Below are positions 1-8,151 of a stretch of 64,000 bases of DNA, piece by piece. How positions within the stretch are numbered: the stretch's first letter is position 1; each line of letters opens with the position of its first letter. Made by a program: the position numbers and the translations under genes. This DNA is from Aminobacter niigataensis. GTDB lineage: Bacteria > Pseudomonadota > Alphaproteobacteria > Rhizobiales > Rhizobiaceae. The stretch covers positions 186,001 to 250,000 of the forward strand of contig NZ_JACHOT010000003.1 in the NCBI RefSeq assembly GCF_014200015.1. The letters run 5' to 3'. The notes beneath the pieces were generated by a model. The model was not told the origin of the DNA, ran no database searches, and saw only the letters and a program-made list of their open reading frames with translations.

Positions 1-2
1 TC

Positions 3-422
3 GAACGCCATCAGGATGCGCCGCCGGATGGTCGTTGCATCCTCGAGGGTCTTCAGGCCAAGGGCGAAAGGCTCCCATTCGTCATGGCCGAAATAGGCGT
101 GGCGGGCGCCGGTCGCCAGCACCAGCGTGTCGTAGGGCACCGTCTTGCCGTCCTGGAGCAACACGTGCCGGCGCGCGGCATCGACGCCCGTCACATTCGC
201 CAGCACCGTCGTAATCTCGGGCCTGTCCCGCACCAGCGAGCGGATCGGCCAGGCGATCTCCGATGTCGCCAGCGAGGCGGTGGCCACCTGATAGAGCAGA
301 GGCTGAAACAGGTGATGGTTGCGCCGGTCGATGAGGGTGATGCCGACAAGCGCGCCGGCCAGGTCCTTGACGACTTCCAGGCCGCCGAATCCGGCGCCGA
401 CGACCACAACCCGATGCTGCAT
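3..422 (-). CDS. NAD(P)/FAD-dependent oxidoreductase, NDH-2-like (C-terminus beyond window)
   Basis: Only the first 140 residues lie in the window; the rest continues past base 1. The protein opens with the dinucleotide-binding motif VGAGFGG, followed by the sequence DRRNHHLFQPLLYQVAT typical of type II NADH:quinone oxidoreductases, and has a second conserved stretch, TLVLATGARHAYFGHDEWE. Family members oxidise NADH at the inner face of the membrane and pass electrons to quinone without pumping protons. The ATG at 422 fits the family N-terminus. The substrate cannot be confirmed because the second nucleotide-binding domain and C-terminal membrane anchor are missing. A related FAD-dependent oxidoreductase is the alternative. 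Confidence 0.85.
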   Translation of the reverse strand, partial: MQHRVVVVGAGFGGLEVVKDLAGALVGITLIDRRNHHLFQPLLYQVATASLATSEIAWPIRSLVRDRPEITTVLANVTGVDAARRHVLLQDGKTVPYDTLVLATGARHAYFGHDEWEPFALGLKTLEDATTIRRRILMAF

Positions 423-491
423 CGTTTCTTTCCTCTGCCTTGCCGAGACATAGTAAGACCGGCTTTCCTGACAGGTATATAGGTCCGCGGC

Positions 492-1124
492 TCAGGGAAT
501 GTCTTCCGGCCTCCGCCCGGGGCGGCTGCGATAGGCCGGGAAGGTCCAGCCGAATTTCAGCGCACCGCCACGCACCATGAAGGCGGCGACAAAGGCGACG
601 ACCGCCGACACCTCGGGCGGCAGGTCGGCGAGCTCGGCCAGCGTGTAGATGCCTGCCCCCGCCATCGCCGCCGAGACATAGATCTCGGGCTTGAGCAGGA
701 CCGACGGCTCGCCGGCGAGCAGGTCGCGCAGGATGCCGCCAAAGGTCGCCGTCAGCATGCCCATGATGATGGCAACCGTCGGCGAGCCGGTGGCTTCCAG
801 GCCCTTCGCCGCACCGATGGCGGCATAGGCGGCCATGCCCAGGGCATCGAGCCAGAGCAGCAGCTTGTAGCGGGATTCGACGAGATGGGCGGTGAAGAAG
901 ACAAGGACCGCGATCGCGGCGCAGACCAGCACATAGGCCGGGTTGACCACCCAGAACACCGGCAAGCCAAGGATGACGTCGCGGACCGTTCCGCCGCCGA
1001 TTCCGGTGAAACTCGCCAGGAACAGGAAGCCGATGACATCGAGCTCTTTGCGCGAGGCGGCAAGCGCGCCCGTGGCGGCAAACACCGCCACGCCGGCATA
1101 GTCGAGGTAGAGCAGCGGATTCAT
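492..1124 (-). CDS. Trimeric intracellular cation (TRIC) channel-type membrane protein, UPF0126/YadS family
   Basis: A 210-residue integral membrane protein made of two homologous halves. Each half contains a glycine-rich segment of the family, GIGGGTVRDVILG near residue 42 and TFGGILRDLLAGEP near residue 126. Predicted hydrophobic helices fill most of the chain and the C-terminus is short and basic. Bacterial members of the TRIC family form homotrimeric channels conducting potassium or other monovalent cations; the physiological role here is unknown. It stands alone between the oxidoreductase and grpE, all on the minus strand. Confidence 0.85.
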   Translation of the reverse strand: MNPLLYLDYAGVAVFAATGALAASRKELDVIGFLFLASFTGIGGGTVRDVILGLPVFWVVNPAYVLVCAAIAVLVFFTAHLVESRYKLLLWLDALGMAAYAAIGAAKGLEATGSPTVAIIMGMLTATFGGILRDLLAGEPSVLLKPEIYVSAAMAGAGIYTLAELADLPPEVSAVVAFVAAFMVRGGALKFGWTFPAYRSRPGRRPEDIP

Positions 1125-1130
1125 GAAGGG

Positions 1131-1250
1131 AGCGAATAGGCAGTAGTGAGTAGCGAATAAAAGAAGAACATTGCAGGCACCCCGGCTTTACAGCCACATT
1201 ACCCGCCAATTCCCTATTCGCTACTCCCTATTCGCTATTCGCTGCCTACG
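1131..1250. repeat. Short repeats based on TATTCGCTA between the TRIC gene and grpE
   Basis: The unit CTATTCGCTA occurs repeatedly at 1212-1245 and in inverted orientation (TAGCGAATA, GCGAATAG) at 1131-1160, so the two blocks could pair as an imperfect hairpin. The right-hand block touches the grpE stop codon at 1246. This low-complexity unit resembles rhizobial intergenic repeats. Function is unknown; it may act as a transcript end or be a simple-repeat expansion. Confidence 0.5.
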
Positions 1251-1878
1251 CGTCCTTCTCGGCCTGCTCGTTGACCGGGCCGGGCTCCGCCGGAGCCTCG
1301 GCGACATGCTTGGGGCCGCCCTTGGCGACACCGACCATGGCCGGACGCAGCACGCGATCACCGATGGTGTAGCCGGACTGCACGACCTGCACGACCGTAT
1401 TGGCCGGCACGTCGGGGTTCGGCACCTCGAACATCGCCTGGTGGAAATTGGGATCGAACTTCTCGCCCTGCGGGTCGAGCTTGCGCACGCCATGGCGTTC
1501 CAGGGCCGTGAGCATCGCACGCTCGGTCACCTCGACGCCTTCGATGAGGCTTGCAAGTCCAGCGCCGCCGGCAGCCTTGGCCTCGTCGGAAACCGCTTCG
1601 ATGGCGCGGCGCAGATTGTCGGAAACCGAAAGCATGTCGCGGGCGAAGTTGGCCACCGAATAGGCACGGGCATCCTGAACGTCGCGCGCGGTGCGGCGGC
1701 GCAGGTTCTCCATCTCGGCAACCGTGCGCAGGGCGCGGTCCTTCAGTTCCTCGTTTTCTTTCAGCAGCCGCACGACGGCTTCATAATCGCCATCGACGCC
1801 GCCCTCGATCTTTTCGGCCTGGGCCTCGACAGCCGCCGTCTCGTCGGGCGCGCGTTCGTCTTTTGCCTGGTCGCTCAT
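1246..1878 (-). CDS. grpE: GrpE nucleotide exchange factor of DnaK
   Basis: A 210-residue protein with the GrpE arrangement: an acidic, disordered N-terminus, a long coiled coil ([20 protein letters not shown]...[11 protein letters not shown], residues about 32-70) and a C-terminal beta domain containing [13 protein letters not shown] and [20 protein letters not shown]. GrpE drives ADP release from DnaK in the cytoplasmic chaperone cycle. An upstream in-frame ATG at 1884 would add two residues (Met-Ala); I chose the second Met. No hrcA or dnaK lies within view. The last residues are variable and acidic, as in other alphaproteobacteria. Confidence 0.95.
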   Translation of the reverse strand: MSDQAKDERAPDETAAVEAQAEKIEGGVDGDYEAVVRLLKENEELKDRALRTVAEMENLRRRTARDVQDARAYSVANFARDMLSVSDNLRRAIEAVSDEAKAAGGAGLASLIEGVEVTERAMLTALERHGVRKLDPQGEKFDPNFHQAMFEVPNPDVPANTVVQVVQSGYTIGDRVLRPAMVGVAKGGPKHVAEAPAEPGPVNEQAEKDA

Positions 1879-2081
1879 CGCCAATTCCCGTTATTCGGAT
1901 ACGTTGGAAGTTGCGCCCGATATCGAGGTTCGGGGGCCAAAAATCAAGGGGCAAGGGCCGCCGGGCGCGATGCCGCGCCCTTTCGCCGCCCCGAGCGGCG
2001 GTCCGGCAAGCCCCCATACTTCAATGTTAATTCAAGTTTTACCATAGAGGCCGACCATTGCCATGGCGGGCGATCGATTTG

Positions 2082-2107
2082 GGAACCATTTGCATTTGGC
2101 AGGAGTT
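2082..2107 (+). promoter_or_regulatory. EcfG-type general stress promoter candidate
   Basis: GGAAC at 2082-2086 is followed after exactly 17 bases by AGTT at 2104-2107. The alphaproteobacterial general stress sigma factor EcfG recognises GGAAC-N16/17-CGTT; only the C of the -10 element differs. The predicted start site falls about 20 bases before the ATG at 2136. Confidence 0.5.
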
Positions 2108-2135
2108 TTGCCGAGGAAGGAACAGGTCCTTTGCC

Positions 2136-2336
2136 ATGCCGAGCAGACGCATCGACAAAATCGCAACAGCCAAGTTGGCGACCAACATCCGAGGCGAACT
2201 GGCCACGGAAAGCAATCTGCGCGTTCTGGAAGCGTTGCCGGCATTCCAGGCTGAGGACGATCTGCCACAAAAGCTTCGCCGCCTGCTCGACAGGCTGGAA
2301 GCGGCTGAGCGGACGCAACCTCATCCAAAACCCTAG
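2136..2336 (+). CDS. Small NepR-like helical protein (unassigned)
   Basis: A 66-residue basic protein starting MPSRRIDKIATAKLATNIRG and ending KLRRLLDRLEAAERTQPHPKP. I do not recognise it with certainty. Two predicted amphipathic helices, the second of the form LPxKLRRLLDRLEAAE, recall NepR, the anti-sigma factor that holds EcfG and is captured by PhyR. The match is only a pattern. No phyR or ecfG is adjacent. The ATG is preceded by a purine-rich AGGAAGGAACAGG run, and an EcfG-like promoter sits just upstream, which would suit such a role. It converges with the DUF934 gene, two bases beyond its stop. Alternative: a conserved hypothetical small protein unrelated to NepR. Confidence 0.55.
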   Translation: MPSRRIDKIATAKLATNIRGELATESNLRVLEALPAFQAEDDLPQKLRRLLDRLEAAERTQPHPKP

Positions 2337-2338
2337 AT

Positions 2339-2878
2339 TCAGGCTTTGGCCTGCACCCGTCGCCATGAATAGCCGGCACCCTTGTCCGCCGGCTTCGTCG
2401 CGGGCTGATAGTGCAGCGGCAAGCCGCCGACCTGCCCCGCTTCAAGCCGCTTCAGCAGCACCGGATGCGACACCTCGAACTCGTCGAAGCCCACCCTCAG
2501 CATATGCGGCAACTGATCAATCAATACCTGGCCGGTCGCACGAACGGCACCATCGAAGCCGTGGCGGCTGCGCAGCAGTTCGGCCTTCGAGAAGGAACGT
2601 CCGTCGTTGAAGGCCGGAAAGGCAAGCGCCACCAGCGACAGCTGGTCGAGCAGGTCCACGATCGACTCCAACTGGTCACCCGGCTGCAGCAGCACGCCAA
2701 GGCGCTCCTTGGCGGCCTCGCGTTGCTGGGGATCGAGTTCGAGGAAGGCGGGCAGCGACAGGATGACCCGGCTGTTGCCGGCCAGGGCACCGGCATCCTC
2801 GGCATGGATCCAGCCGTCGTCGCGGAAACCCTCCGGGGTCCAGAGGCGGGTCTTGGTCTCCGGTGTCACGTCGGTCAT
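2339..2878 (-). CDS. DUF934 protein of the sulfite reductase operon
   Basis: A 179-residue protein of the DUF934 (COG3749) family, with the conserved stretches FPAFNDGRSFSKAELLRSRHGF and RVGFDEFEV. DUF934 genes are regularly the last gene of proteobacterial cysI/cysH operons; a role in electron supply to sulfite reductase or in its assembly has been suggested, but the activity is not established. The gene begins 10 bases after the cysH stop on the same strand, so it is co-transcribed. Confidence 0.85.
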   Translation of the reverse strand: MTDVTPETKTRLWTPEGFRDDGWIHAEDAGALAGNSRVILSLPAFLELDPQQREAAKERLGVLLQPGDQLESIVDLLDQLSLVALAFPAFNDGRSFSKAELLRSRHGFDGAVRATGQVLIDQLPHMLRVGFDEFEVSHPVLLKRLEAGQVGGLPLHYQPATKPADKGAGYSWRRVQAKA

Positions 2879-2888
2879 TGCAGAATTC

Positions 2889-3647
2889 CTAGAGGGATGC
2901 GTCGGTCAGCGACTGTTCGAGGCCGGAGAGATGTATACCACATTCGGTCTTGCCCTGGCCTGCCCAGCGCCCGCTGCGGGCATCCTCGCCGGGCTTGACC
3001 GGCTGGGTGCACGGGAAGCAGCCTATCGACAGGTAACCGTAGGCGACCAGCGGGTTCTCGCGCAAGGCATGCTTGCGCATGTAGTCAGCGAGATCCGAGG
3101 TCGTCCAGCGCGCCAGCGGATTGATGCGAAAGCGCGGGCCGATCTGCTCGATCACCGGCAAGGCCGCGCGCGTCGACGCCTGGAACCGCTTGCGGCCGGT
3201 GAACCAGGCACTGAAGGGCTCGACGCCGCGGGCCATCGGCTCGACCTTGCGCACGTCGCAGCAGGCGTCAGTGCTGGTCTGGTGCAGATTGCCGGTCGGG
3301 TCGATGCGCGCCAGGGCCGCCTCGTCGGGGGTTATGACCCGGATGTCGGTCAGGCCGAAATCGGCGGCCAGCGCGTCGCGATAGTCGAGCGTTTCGCCGA
3401 AATGCTTGCCGGTATCGAGGAAGATCACCGGCAGGTTGCGATCGACTTCGGAGATCAGGTGCAGCAGCACCGCCGAATCCGCGCCGAACGAGGAAACGGC
3501 GGCAATTTCGCCGGCAAAGCGGTCGACGGCCGTGCGCTCGATGATCTCCAGCGGCGAGAGATTGCCGTAGAGCGCGTCGAGCGATGCGGCTTCGGCCAGA
3601 ACCTGCGCTTCGATGTCGGCGTCAGGCTGCCTTGGCTTCGCTAGCAT
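2889..3647 (-). CDS. cysH: Phosphoadenylyl/adenylyl-sulfate reductase, iron-sulfur type
   Basis: A 252-residue thioredoxin-dependent reductase that turns activated sulfate (APS or PAPS) into sulfite. The PP-loop is SSFGADSAV (residues 52-60). Cys129-Cys130 (DACCDVRK) and Cys210/Cys213 (GCFPC) form the 4Fe-4S ligand set characteristic of APS-using enzymes, and Cys236 in TECGIHL is the catalytic cysteine. These cluster cysteines suggest APS rather than PAPS as substrate. The ATG at 3647 is chosen because AAGGAGGCGCTTT lies directly upstream; it overlaps the end of cysI by 26 bases. An in-frame extension to 3728 would lie inside cysI and is unlikely. Confidence 0.93.
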   Translation of the reverse strand: MLAKPRQPDADIEAQVLAEAASLDALYGNLSPLEIIERTAVDRFAGEIAAVSSFGADSAVLLHLISEVDRNLPVIFLDTGKHFGETLDYRDALAADFGLTDIRVITPDEAALARIDPTGNLHQTSTDACCDVRKVEPMARGVEPFSAWFTGRKRFQASTRAALPVIEQIGPRFRINPLARWTTSDLADYMRKHALRENPLVAYGYLSIGCFPCTQPVKPGEDARSGRWAGQGKTECGIHLSGLEQSLTDASL

Positions 3648-5292
3648 AAAGCGCCTCCTTGAACGGCGCCGGGCCAATGCGGCGATAGGCGTCGAGGAAC
3701 TTTTCCGACCGGTCGAGCCGGATCGCAAGATAGGTCTCGACGATCGTCTCGATGGCGTCGGTGATCTCTTCCGGGCCGAAGCCGCGGCCGATGATCTCGC
3801 CGACCGACGTATGTTCGTCGGCCGAACCGCCGAGCGTCACCTGGTAGAGCTCCGCGCCCTTCTTTTCGACGCCGAGAATGCCGATATGGCCGACATGGTG
3901 GTGGCCGCAGGCGTTGATGCAGCCGGAGATCTTGAGCTTCAGTTCGCCAATGTCGCGCTGGCGCTCGAGCGAGGCGAAGCGCTTCGAGATTTCCTGTGCT
4001 ACCGGGATCGAACGGGCATTGGCCAGCGCGCAATAGTCGAGGCCCGGGCAGGCGATGATGTCGCTGATCAGGTTCGAATTCGCGGTGGCAAGCTCGATCG
4101 CCACCAGCGCGTCGTAGACCGCCTTGAGGTCGGCGCGGGCGACATGCGGCAGGATCAGGTTCTGCTCGTGGCTGACGCGGATCTCGTCGAAGCCGTACCT
4201 CTCGGCGATGTCGGCGACGGCCTCCATCTGGCTGTCGGTGGCGTCGCCCGGCACCTCGCCGATGCCCTTGAGCGAAATCGTGACGGCAGCATAATCAGGA
4301 TTGCGGTGGGTGAAGACGTTCTGGTCGATCCAGTCGCCGAAACTCTTGGAATCGAGCCGCGCCAGCTTGACAGCTTCGTCGCCCTCGGGCCGCGCCGCCA
4401 GTGCCGGCGGCGCGAAATAGGCCTGGATCGCAGCGACATCGGCTTCCGGCAGCTTGAGCTCGCCGTCCTTCAGCGCCTGCCATTCGGCGTCGACCTGACG
4501 CGTGATCTCGTCGACGCCGGTCTCGTGGACCAGGATCTTGATGCGCGCCTTGTACTTGTTGTCACGGCGGCCGTGCAGGTTGTACACGCGCAGGATCGCC
4601 GTGGTGTAGGACAGCAGGTGTTCCTCCGGCAGGAAGTCGCGGATCTTCCTGGCGACCATCGGCGTACGGCCCTGGCCGCCGCCGATATAGACGGCGAAGC
4701 CAAGCTCGCCCTTGTCGTTTTTTTTGAGATGCAGGCCGATGTCGTGGGTCTGGATGGCGGCGCGGTCGCGCTCGGCACCGGTCACCGCGATCTTGAACTT
4801 GCGCGGCAGGTACGAGAACTCCGGATGCACCGACGACCACTGGCGCAGGATCTCGGCATAGGGACGCGGATCGGCAACCTCGTCGGCGGCAGCGCCGGCG
4901 AAGTGGTCGGCGGTGACGTTGCGGATGCAGTTGCCCGAGGTCTGGATGGCGTGCATCTCGACCGAAGCGAGGTCGGCGAGGATCGCCGGAATATCCGACA
5001 GGGCCGGCCAGTTGAACTGGATGTTCTGGCGCGTGGTGAAGTGGCCGTAGCCCTTGTCGTATTTGCGGGCGACGTGGCCGAGCATGCGCATCTGCTTCGA
5101 GTTCAACGTGCCGTAGGGCACGGCGATGCGCAGCATGTAGGCGTGGAGCTGGAGATAGACGCCGTTCATCAGGCGCAGCGGCCGGAACTGATCCTCGGTG
5201 ATCTCGCCACCAAGGCGGCGCTCGACCTGGTCGCTGAATTCGGCGACGCGGGCCTTCACGAAATCATGGTCGAACTCGTCGTAACGGTACAT
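3622..5292 (-). CDS. cysI: Assimilatory sulfite reductase hemoprotein (sirohaem, 4Fe-4S)
   Basis: A 556-residue nitrite/sulfite reductase repeat protein. N-terminal ferredoxin-like repeats contain GHFTTRQNIQFNW near residue 90. The coupled sirohaem/4Fe-4S site is formed by CPGLDYC near residue 414 and SGCINACGHHHVG near residue 457. It reduces sulfite to sulfide with six electrons, probably from ferredoxin since no flavoprotein cysJ lies in the operon. Context with cysH and cysG favours sulfite over nitrite. The start MYRYDEFDHDF at 5292 lies 16 bases after the DUF2849 gene. Confidence 0.93.
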   Translation of the reverse strand: MYRYDEFDHDFVKARVAEFSDQVERRLGGEITEDQFRPLRLMNGVYLQLHAYMLRIAVPYGTLNSKQMRMLGHVARKYDKGYGHFTTRQNIQFNWPALSDIPAILADLASVEMHAIQTSGNCIRNVTADHFAGAAADEVADPRPYAEILRQWSSVHPEFSYLPRKFKIAVTGAERDRAAIQTHDIGLHLKKNDKGELGFAVYIGGGQGRTPMVARKIRDFLPEEHLLSYTTAILRVYNLHGRRDNKYKARIKILVHETGVDEITRQVDAEWQALKDGELKLPEADVAAIQAYFAPPALAARPEGDEAVKLARLDSKSFGDWIDQNVFTHRNPDYAAVTISLKGIGEVPGDATDSQMEAVADIAERYGFDEIRVSHEQNLILPHVARADLKAVYDALVAIELATANSNLISDIIACPGLDYCALANARSIPVAQEISKRFASLERQRDIGELKLKISGCINACGHHHVGHIGILGVEKKGAELYQVTLGGSADEHTSVGEIIGRGFGPEEITDAIETIVETYLAIRLDRSEKFLDAYRRIGPAPFKEALYASEAKAA

Positions 5293-5308
5293 GGTCGTCT
5301 TCCGGTCT

Positions 5309-5614
5309 TCAGGCGGCACCGGCCGAGGGCCGGGCCTGCTTGCCAAGGTCAAGGCGGTTGGTCGGGCCGGCGGCGCGGATCGCCTCGCGCAGCCTCAGGG
5401 GGCGTATGGTGCCGCCGACCAGCGACACGTCGATCAGGTTGACGTCGACCACCTCGTTGTTGTCGTGGGCGGCCTTGCCGATCGCCTCGAGGCGGGCTTC
5501 GCCGGCCTTGTCGTCGACGGTCTCGGCGACATCGATGGTCTCGGCCCAGGTGCCGTCGGCTGCGAACCATACGGCCTCGCCGTCGGTCAGCCGGTTGGCG
5601 GTAAGGATCTTCAT
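5309..5614 (-). CDS. DUF2849 protein of the cys operon
   Basis: A 101-residue protein starting MKILTANRLTDGEAVWFA, matching the DUF2849 family, which in alphaproteobacteria is almost always found between cysG and cysI. The sequence is soluble, with no signal or membrane segment. Its start overlaps the cysG stop in an ATGA arrangement, indicating translational coupling. The activity is unknown; a helper role in sulfite reduction is inferred only from context. Confidence 0.85.
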   Translation of the reverse strand: MKILTANRLTDGEAVWFAADGTWAETIDVAETVDDKAGEARLEAIGKAAHDNNEVVDVNLIDVSLVGGTIRPLRLREAIRAAGPTNRLDLGKQARPSAGAA

Positions 5615-7062
5615 GCCCTGCTTCCTTCGAGCGCCGCACGCGCGGCCTGTTCGTGCCTGTGTGCCGCCAGCGGCTCGGAAAGTTCGAAATTGGCGCCGGC
5701 GACCGCATCGCCGATGATGGTCATGACAGGTCCATCGAGATCGCTGCGCGCTTCGAGCGACGGCAGGTCGGCGAGCGTGCCGTGGAAACGGCGGCGGTTC
5801 TTCAGGCTGGCATTCTCGACGACGGCAACCGCCGTGTCGGGCGACAGCCCGGCATCGATGAGCCGGCCGGCGACATCGGCCGCGACCGAGCGGCCCATGT
5901 AGACGGCAACTGTGGCACCCGAGATGGCGAGCTTGGCCCAGTCGGGTAGCGAGCCGCCCTTGAGGTCGTGGCCGGTGGTGAAGACCATCGAAGAGGTGAC
6001 GCCGCGCAGCGTCAGCGGCAGCTCGAAATCGGCGGCAGCGGCAAAGGCCGAGGTGACGCCCGGCACGACCTCGTAGGAGACGCCGGCGTCGCGCATCGCC
6101 TGCATCTCTTCACCGGCACGGCCGAAGACCAGCGGATCGCCAGACTTGAGGCGCACCACGCGCTTGCCTGCCCGGGCCAGTTCGACCAGCAGGTCGTTGA
6201 TCTCGGATTGGGTCTTGGAATGGCAGCCCTTGCGCTTGCCGACCGGCAGGCGTTCTGCGTCGCGGCGGCCCATCGAGATCACCGCCTCGGGCACCAGCGC
6301 ATCGTGGACGATGACGTCGGCTTCCATCAGCAGGCGATGGGCGCGCAGGGTCAAAAGGTCCTCGGCGCCGGGACCGCCACCGACGAGCGCGACATGGCCC
6401 TTGGCTTCGCCGTTCTGCAACAGGAGTTCGGTCGCCGCGTCATGCGCCTGGGCCAGGGTACCGTTGTCCAACGTCCGGGCGGGGACGCCTTCAAAGAACT
6501 CGCGCCAGAAGCCGCGGCGGACATTGCCCTTGGGCAACAAACGCTCGACGGAATCACGGAAGCTGGCACCCAGCGTGGCCAGCGCGCCAAGCTGGGGCGA
6601 CAGCATGCGGTCGATGCGAGCGCGGATCATCTGGGCGAGGACCGGCCCTGCGCCTTCGGTGCCGATGGCGACGGCTACCGGCGCACGATTGACGAGCGCG
6701 GGCGTGAAGAAATCGCAGAGTTCAGGACGGTCCACTGCGTTAACGACGATGCCGAGCTCGCGTGCGTCCTGGGAAATGCGGCGATCGAGCGCTTCGTTGC
6801 CGGTCGCGGCGAAGACCATGACGGCACGACCGATCAGCGAGGCGTCATAGGCAGTGTGAATACGGGTCGCGCCGTTGGCGGCAATCCAGTCGCGGAGCTG
6901 CGGCTCGACATGATCGGCGATGATGCGGATTTCGGCGCTCGACTGGCCGAGCAGCCGCGCCTTGGCCAGCGCCTCGTCGCCACCGCCGACGATGACCACG
7001 GCTTCGCCTTCGACCTTGAGGAAGATCGGGAAGGCGTTCAACTTGGCGGCGGCTTGAGTCAT
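5611..7062 (-). CDS. cysG: Sirohaem synthase: precorrin-2 dehydrogenase/ferrochelatase fused to uroporphyrinogen-III methyltransferase
   Basis: A 483-residue fusion that makes sirohaem, the cofactor of the sulfite reductase encoded downstream. Residues 1-210 form the NAD-binding dehydrogenase/chelatase with VVIVGGGDEALAKARLL near residue 22. Residues about 220-470 form the methyltransferase, with VALVGGGPGAEDLLTLRA, the conserved RLKSGDPLVFGRAGEE and VVPGVTSAFAAAA. The start MTQAAAKLN at 7062 matches the family; a longer in-frame reading to 7290 has no family support. First gene of the operon, so its upstream region should carry the regulation. Confidence 0.92.
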   Translation of the reverse strand: MTQAAAKLNAFPIFLKVEGEAVVIVGGGDEALAKARLLGQSSAEIRIIADHVEPQLRDWIAANGATRIHTAYDASLIGRAVMVFAATGNEALDRRISQDARELGIVVNAVDRPELCDFFTPALVNRAPVAVAIGTEGAGPVLAQMIRARIDRMLSPQLGALATLGASFRDSVERLLPKGNVRRGFWREFFEGVPARTLDNGTLAQAHDAATELLLQNGEAKGHVALVGGGPGAEDLLTLRAHRLLMEADVIVHDALVPEAVISMGRRDAERLPVGKRKGCHSKTQSEINDLLVELARAGKRVVRLKSGDPLVFGRAGEEMQAMRDAGVSYEVVPGVTSAFAAAADFELPLTLRGVTSSMVFTTGHDLKGGSLPDWAKLAISGATVAVYMGRSVAADVAGRLIDAGLSPDTAVAVVENASLKNRRRFHGTLADLPSLEARSDLDGPVMTIIGDAVAGANFELSEPLAAHRHEQAARAALEGSRA

Positions 7063-7380
7063 GACGCGAGGGTTTCCGGAATACCCGTCATTTCTAGCCG
7101 CCATTGCTGCGCTGCAGAAGAAATGCACTCGCGCGCGTCGAGATGGGAGGCAATCGCTTTTGCCCGCGCCCCAGCCCGAGGAGAAAAATATTCCACCGCG
7201 GCGATGCCAGGGTATTTCAATCCCTGCCTCGCTGCTGCGGCCATTGGCAGCCGGCTGCCTCTGCGAAGCCCGACAATCGCCTGCATTCACCGGGTCCGCG
7301 GCCAGGTGCCGCCCGCACAGATCGCCAATCCATAGTGCTTGCTCGCAAGGAAGACGATGGTGCCCCGAAACGCGTTTTTC
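7063..7380 (-). other. Long leader region upstream of cysG with a possible overlapping small ORF
   Basis: About 320 bases separate cysG from the palindrome at 7381. I recognise no known riboswitch in it. On the minus strand a 75-codon frame (7286 to 7059, MQAIVGLRRGSRL...GIPETLAS) ends in an ATGA overlap with the cysG start, the arrangement expected of a coupled upstream gene, but it resembles no family and its codon use is mixed. It may be a leader ORF or chance. Confidence 0.3.
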
Positions 7381-7407
7381 CTAATTTCTACCAAATTAGT
7401 AGAATTA
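7381..7407. promoter_or_regulatory. Overlapping AT-rich palindromes upstream of the cys operon
   Basis: Two nested inverted repeats occupy this site: CTAATTT-N5-AAATTAG at 7381-7399 and TTCTAC-N7-GTAGAA at 7386-7404. The AT content contrasts with the GC-rich surroundings. The site lies between divergently read cysG and the host-attachment gene, so it is a good operator candidate for a sulfur-responsive repressor. Rrf2-type regulators often control cys genes in this order, but none is in the window. Confidence 0.5.
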
Positions 7408-7445
7408 CGGGCAGATGCCCTTCGCCGCCATCGCGGCCGTCATTC

Positions 7446-7470
7446 GGAACCGTGCCGTCGCCCCCGCGTT
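7446..7470 (+). promoter_or_regulatory. EcfG-type general stress promoter
   Basis: GGAAC at 7446-7450, 16 bases, then CGTT at 7467-7470: an exact match to the EcfG consensus. It is 38 bases before the ATG of the host-attachment-like gene and reads toward it. Confidence 0.65.
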
Positions 7471-7508
7471 CACCAAGCGGGGACGATGCGGACAAGAAGG
7501 AGCACGAG

Positions 7509-7958
7509 ATGACGCACATCAATCTGAAGCACGGGATCTGGGTGCTGGTGGCAGATGGCGAAAAGGCGCTGTTCCTGAAGAACCAGGGCGACACCAAATA
7601 TCCGAACCTTGAGGTCGTGCGCGAGATGGAGCAGGACAACCCGCCGACGCGCGAGCAGGGCAGCGATCGCCCCGGCCGCTACAGCGACGGCCCTTCGATC
7701 CATCGCAGCGCGGTCGACGACACCGACTGGCACAGGGTCGCCAAGGAGCGCTTCGCCGACGAAATCGCAGCTCGCCTGTACAAGCTCGCCCATGCCGGCG
7801 ATTTCCAGGAGATCGTACTGGTGGCGCCACCCCTGGTGCTCGGCGAATTGCGCAAGAAGCTGCACAAGGAAGTCGATGAGCGCGTCTCAGCCGAAATTCC
7901 GAAGACGCTGACCAATCACAGCGTGTCCGACATCGAGACGATCCTGATGGCAGCCTGA
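7509..7958 (+). CDS. Host attachment family protein
   Basis: A 149-residue soluble protein of the Host_attach family (baeRF/eRF1-like fold group), recognised by WVLVADGEKALFLKNQ at the start, by DTDWHRVAKERFADEIAARLY, and by the C-terminal EIPKTLTNHSVSDIE. The family name derives from a plant-attachment phenotype; the molecular role is unclear. The ATG at 7509 follows AAGGAG. An exact EcfG promoter upstream suggests induction in general stress, and a strong terminator follows at 7994. Confidence 0.85.
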   Translation: MTHINLKHGIWVLVADGEKALFLKNQGDTKYPNLEVVREMEQDNPPTREQGSDRPGRYSDGPSIHRSAVDDTDWHRVAKERFADEIAARLYKLAHAGDFQEIVLVAPPLVLGELRKKLHKEVDERVSAEIPKTLTNHSVSDIETILMAA

Positions 7959-7993
7959 CCCGCAGAAGTAGTTCCCCAGCAACCAGGCGAGGA

Positions 7994-8021
7994 GTGCCGG
8001 CAGCGATGCCGGCACTTTTTT
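7994..8021 (+). terminator. Rho-independent terminator after the host-attachment gene
   Basis: A perfect 9-base stem (GTGCCGGCA / TGCCGGCAC) with a GCGA tetraloop is followed by six T. It lies 36 bases after the stop codon. Confidence 0.9.
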
Positions 8022-8151
8022 CGGCACGAGCCAAGTTTCTTGGCCGCACAGGGTTGCGCATGCTGACCTGCGTCCACCATATTGGAAATGCAGCGGATTT
8101 CACCGCCGCACCCCACACAATTTTGACTTTCCGAAAGGTGCCGCCGGGACA

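Noticed and set aside
3613-5442. Very long open frame on the plus strand opposite cysI
   Set aside because: It is a shadow of a GC-rich gene; the opposite-strand protein has no family features, while cysI matches over its full length.
7063-7380. SAM- or cobalamin-type riboswitch in the cysG leader
   Set aside because: I could not find the conserved core sequences or the expected paired elements; the leader stays unexplained.
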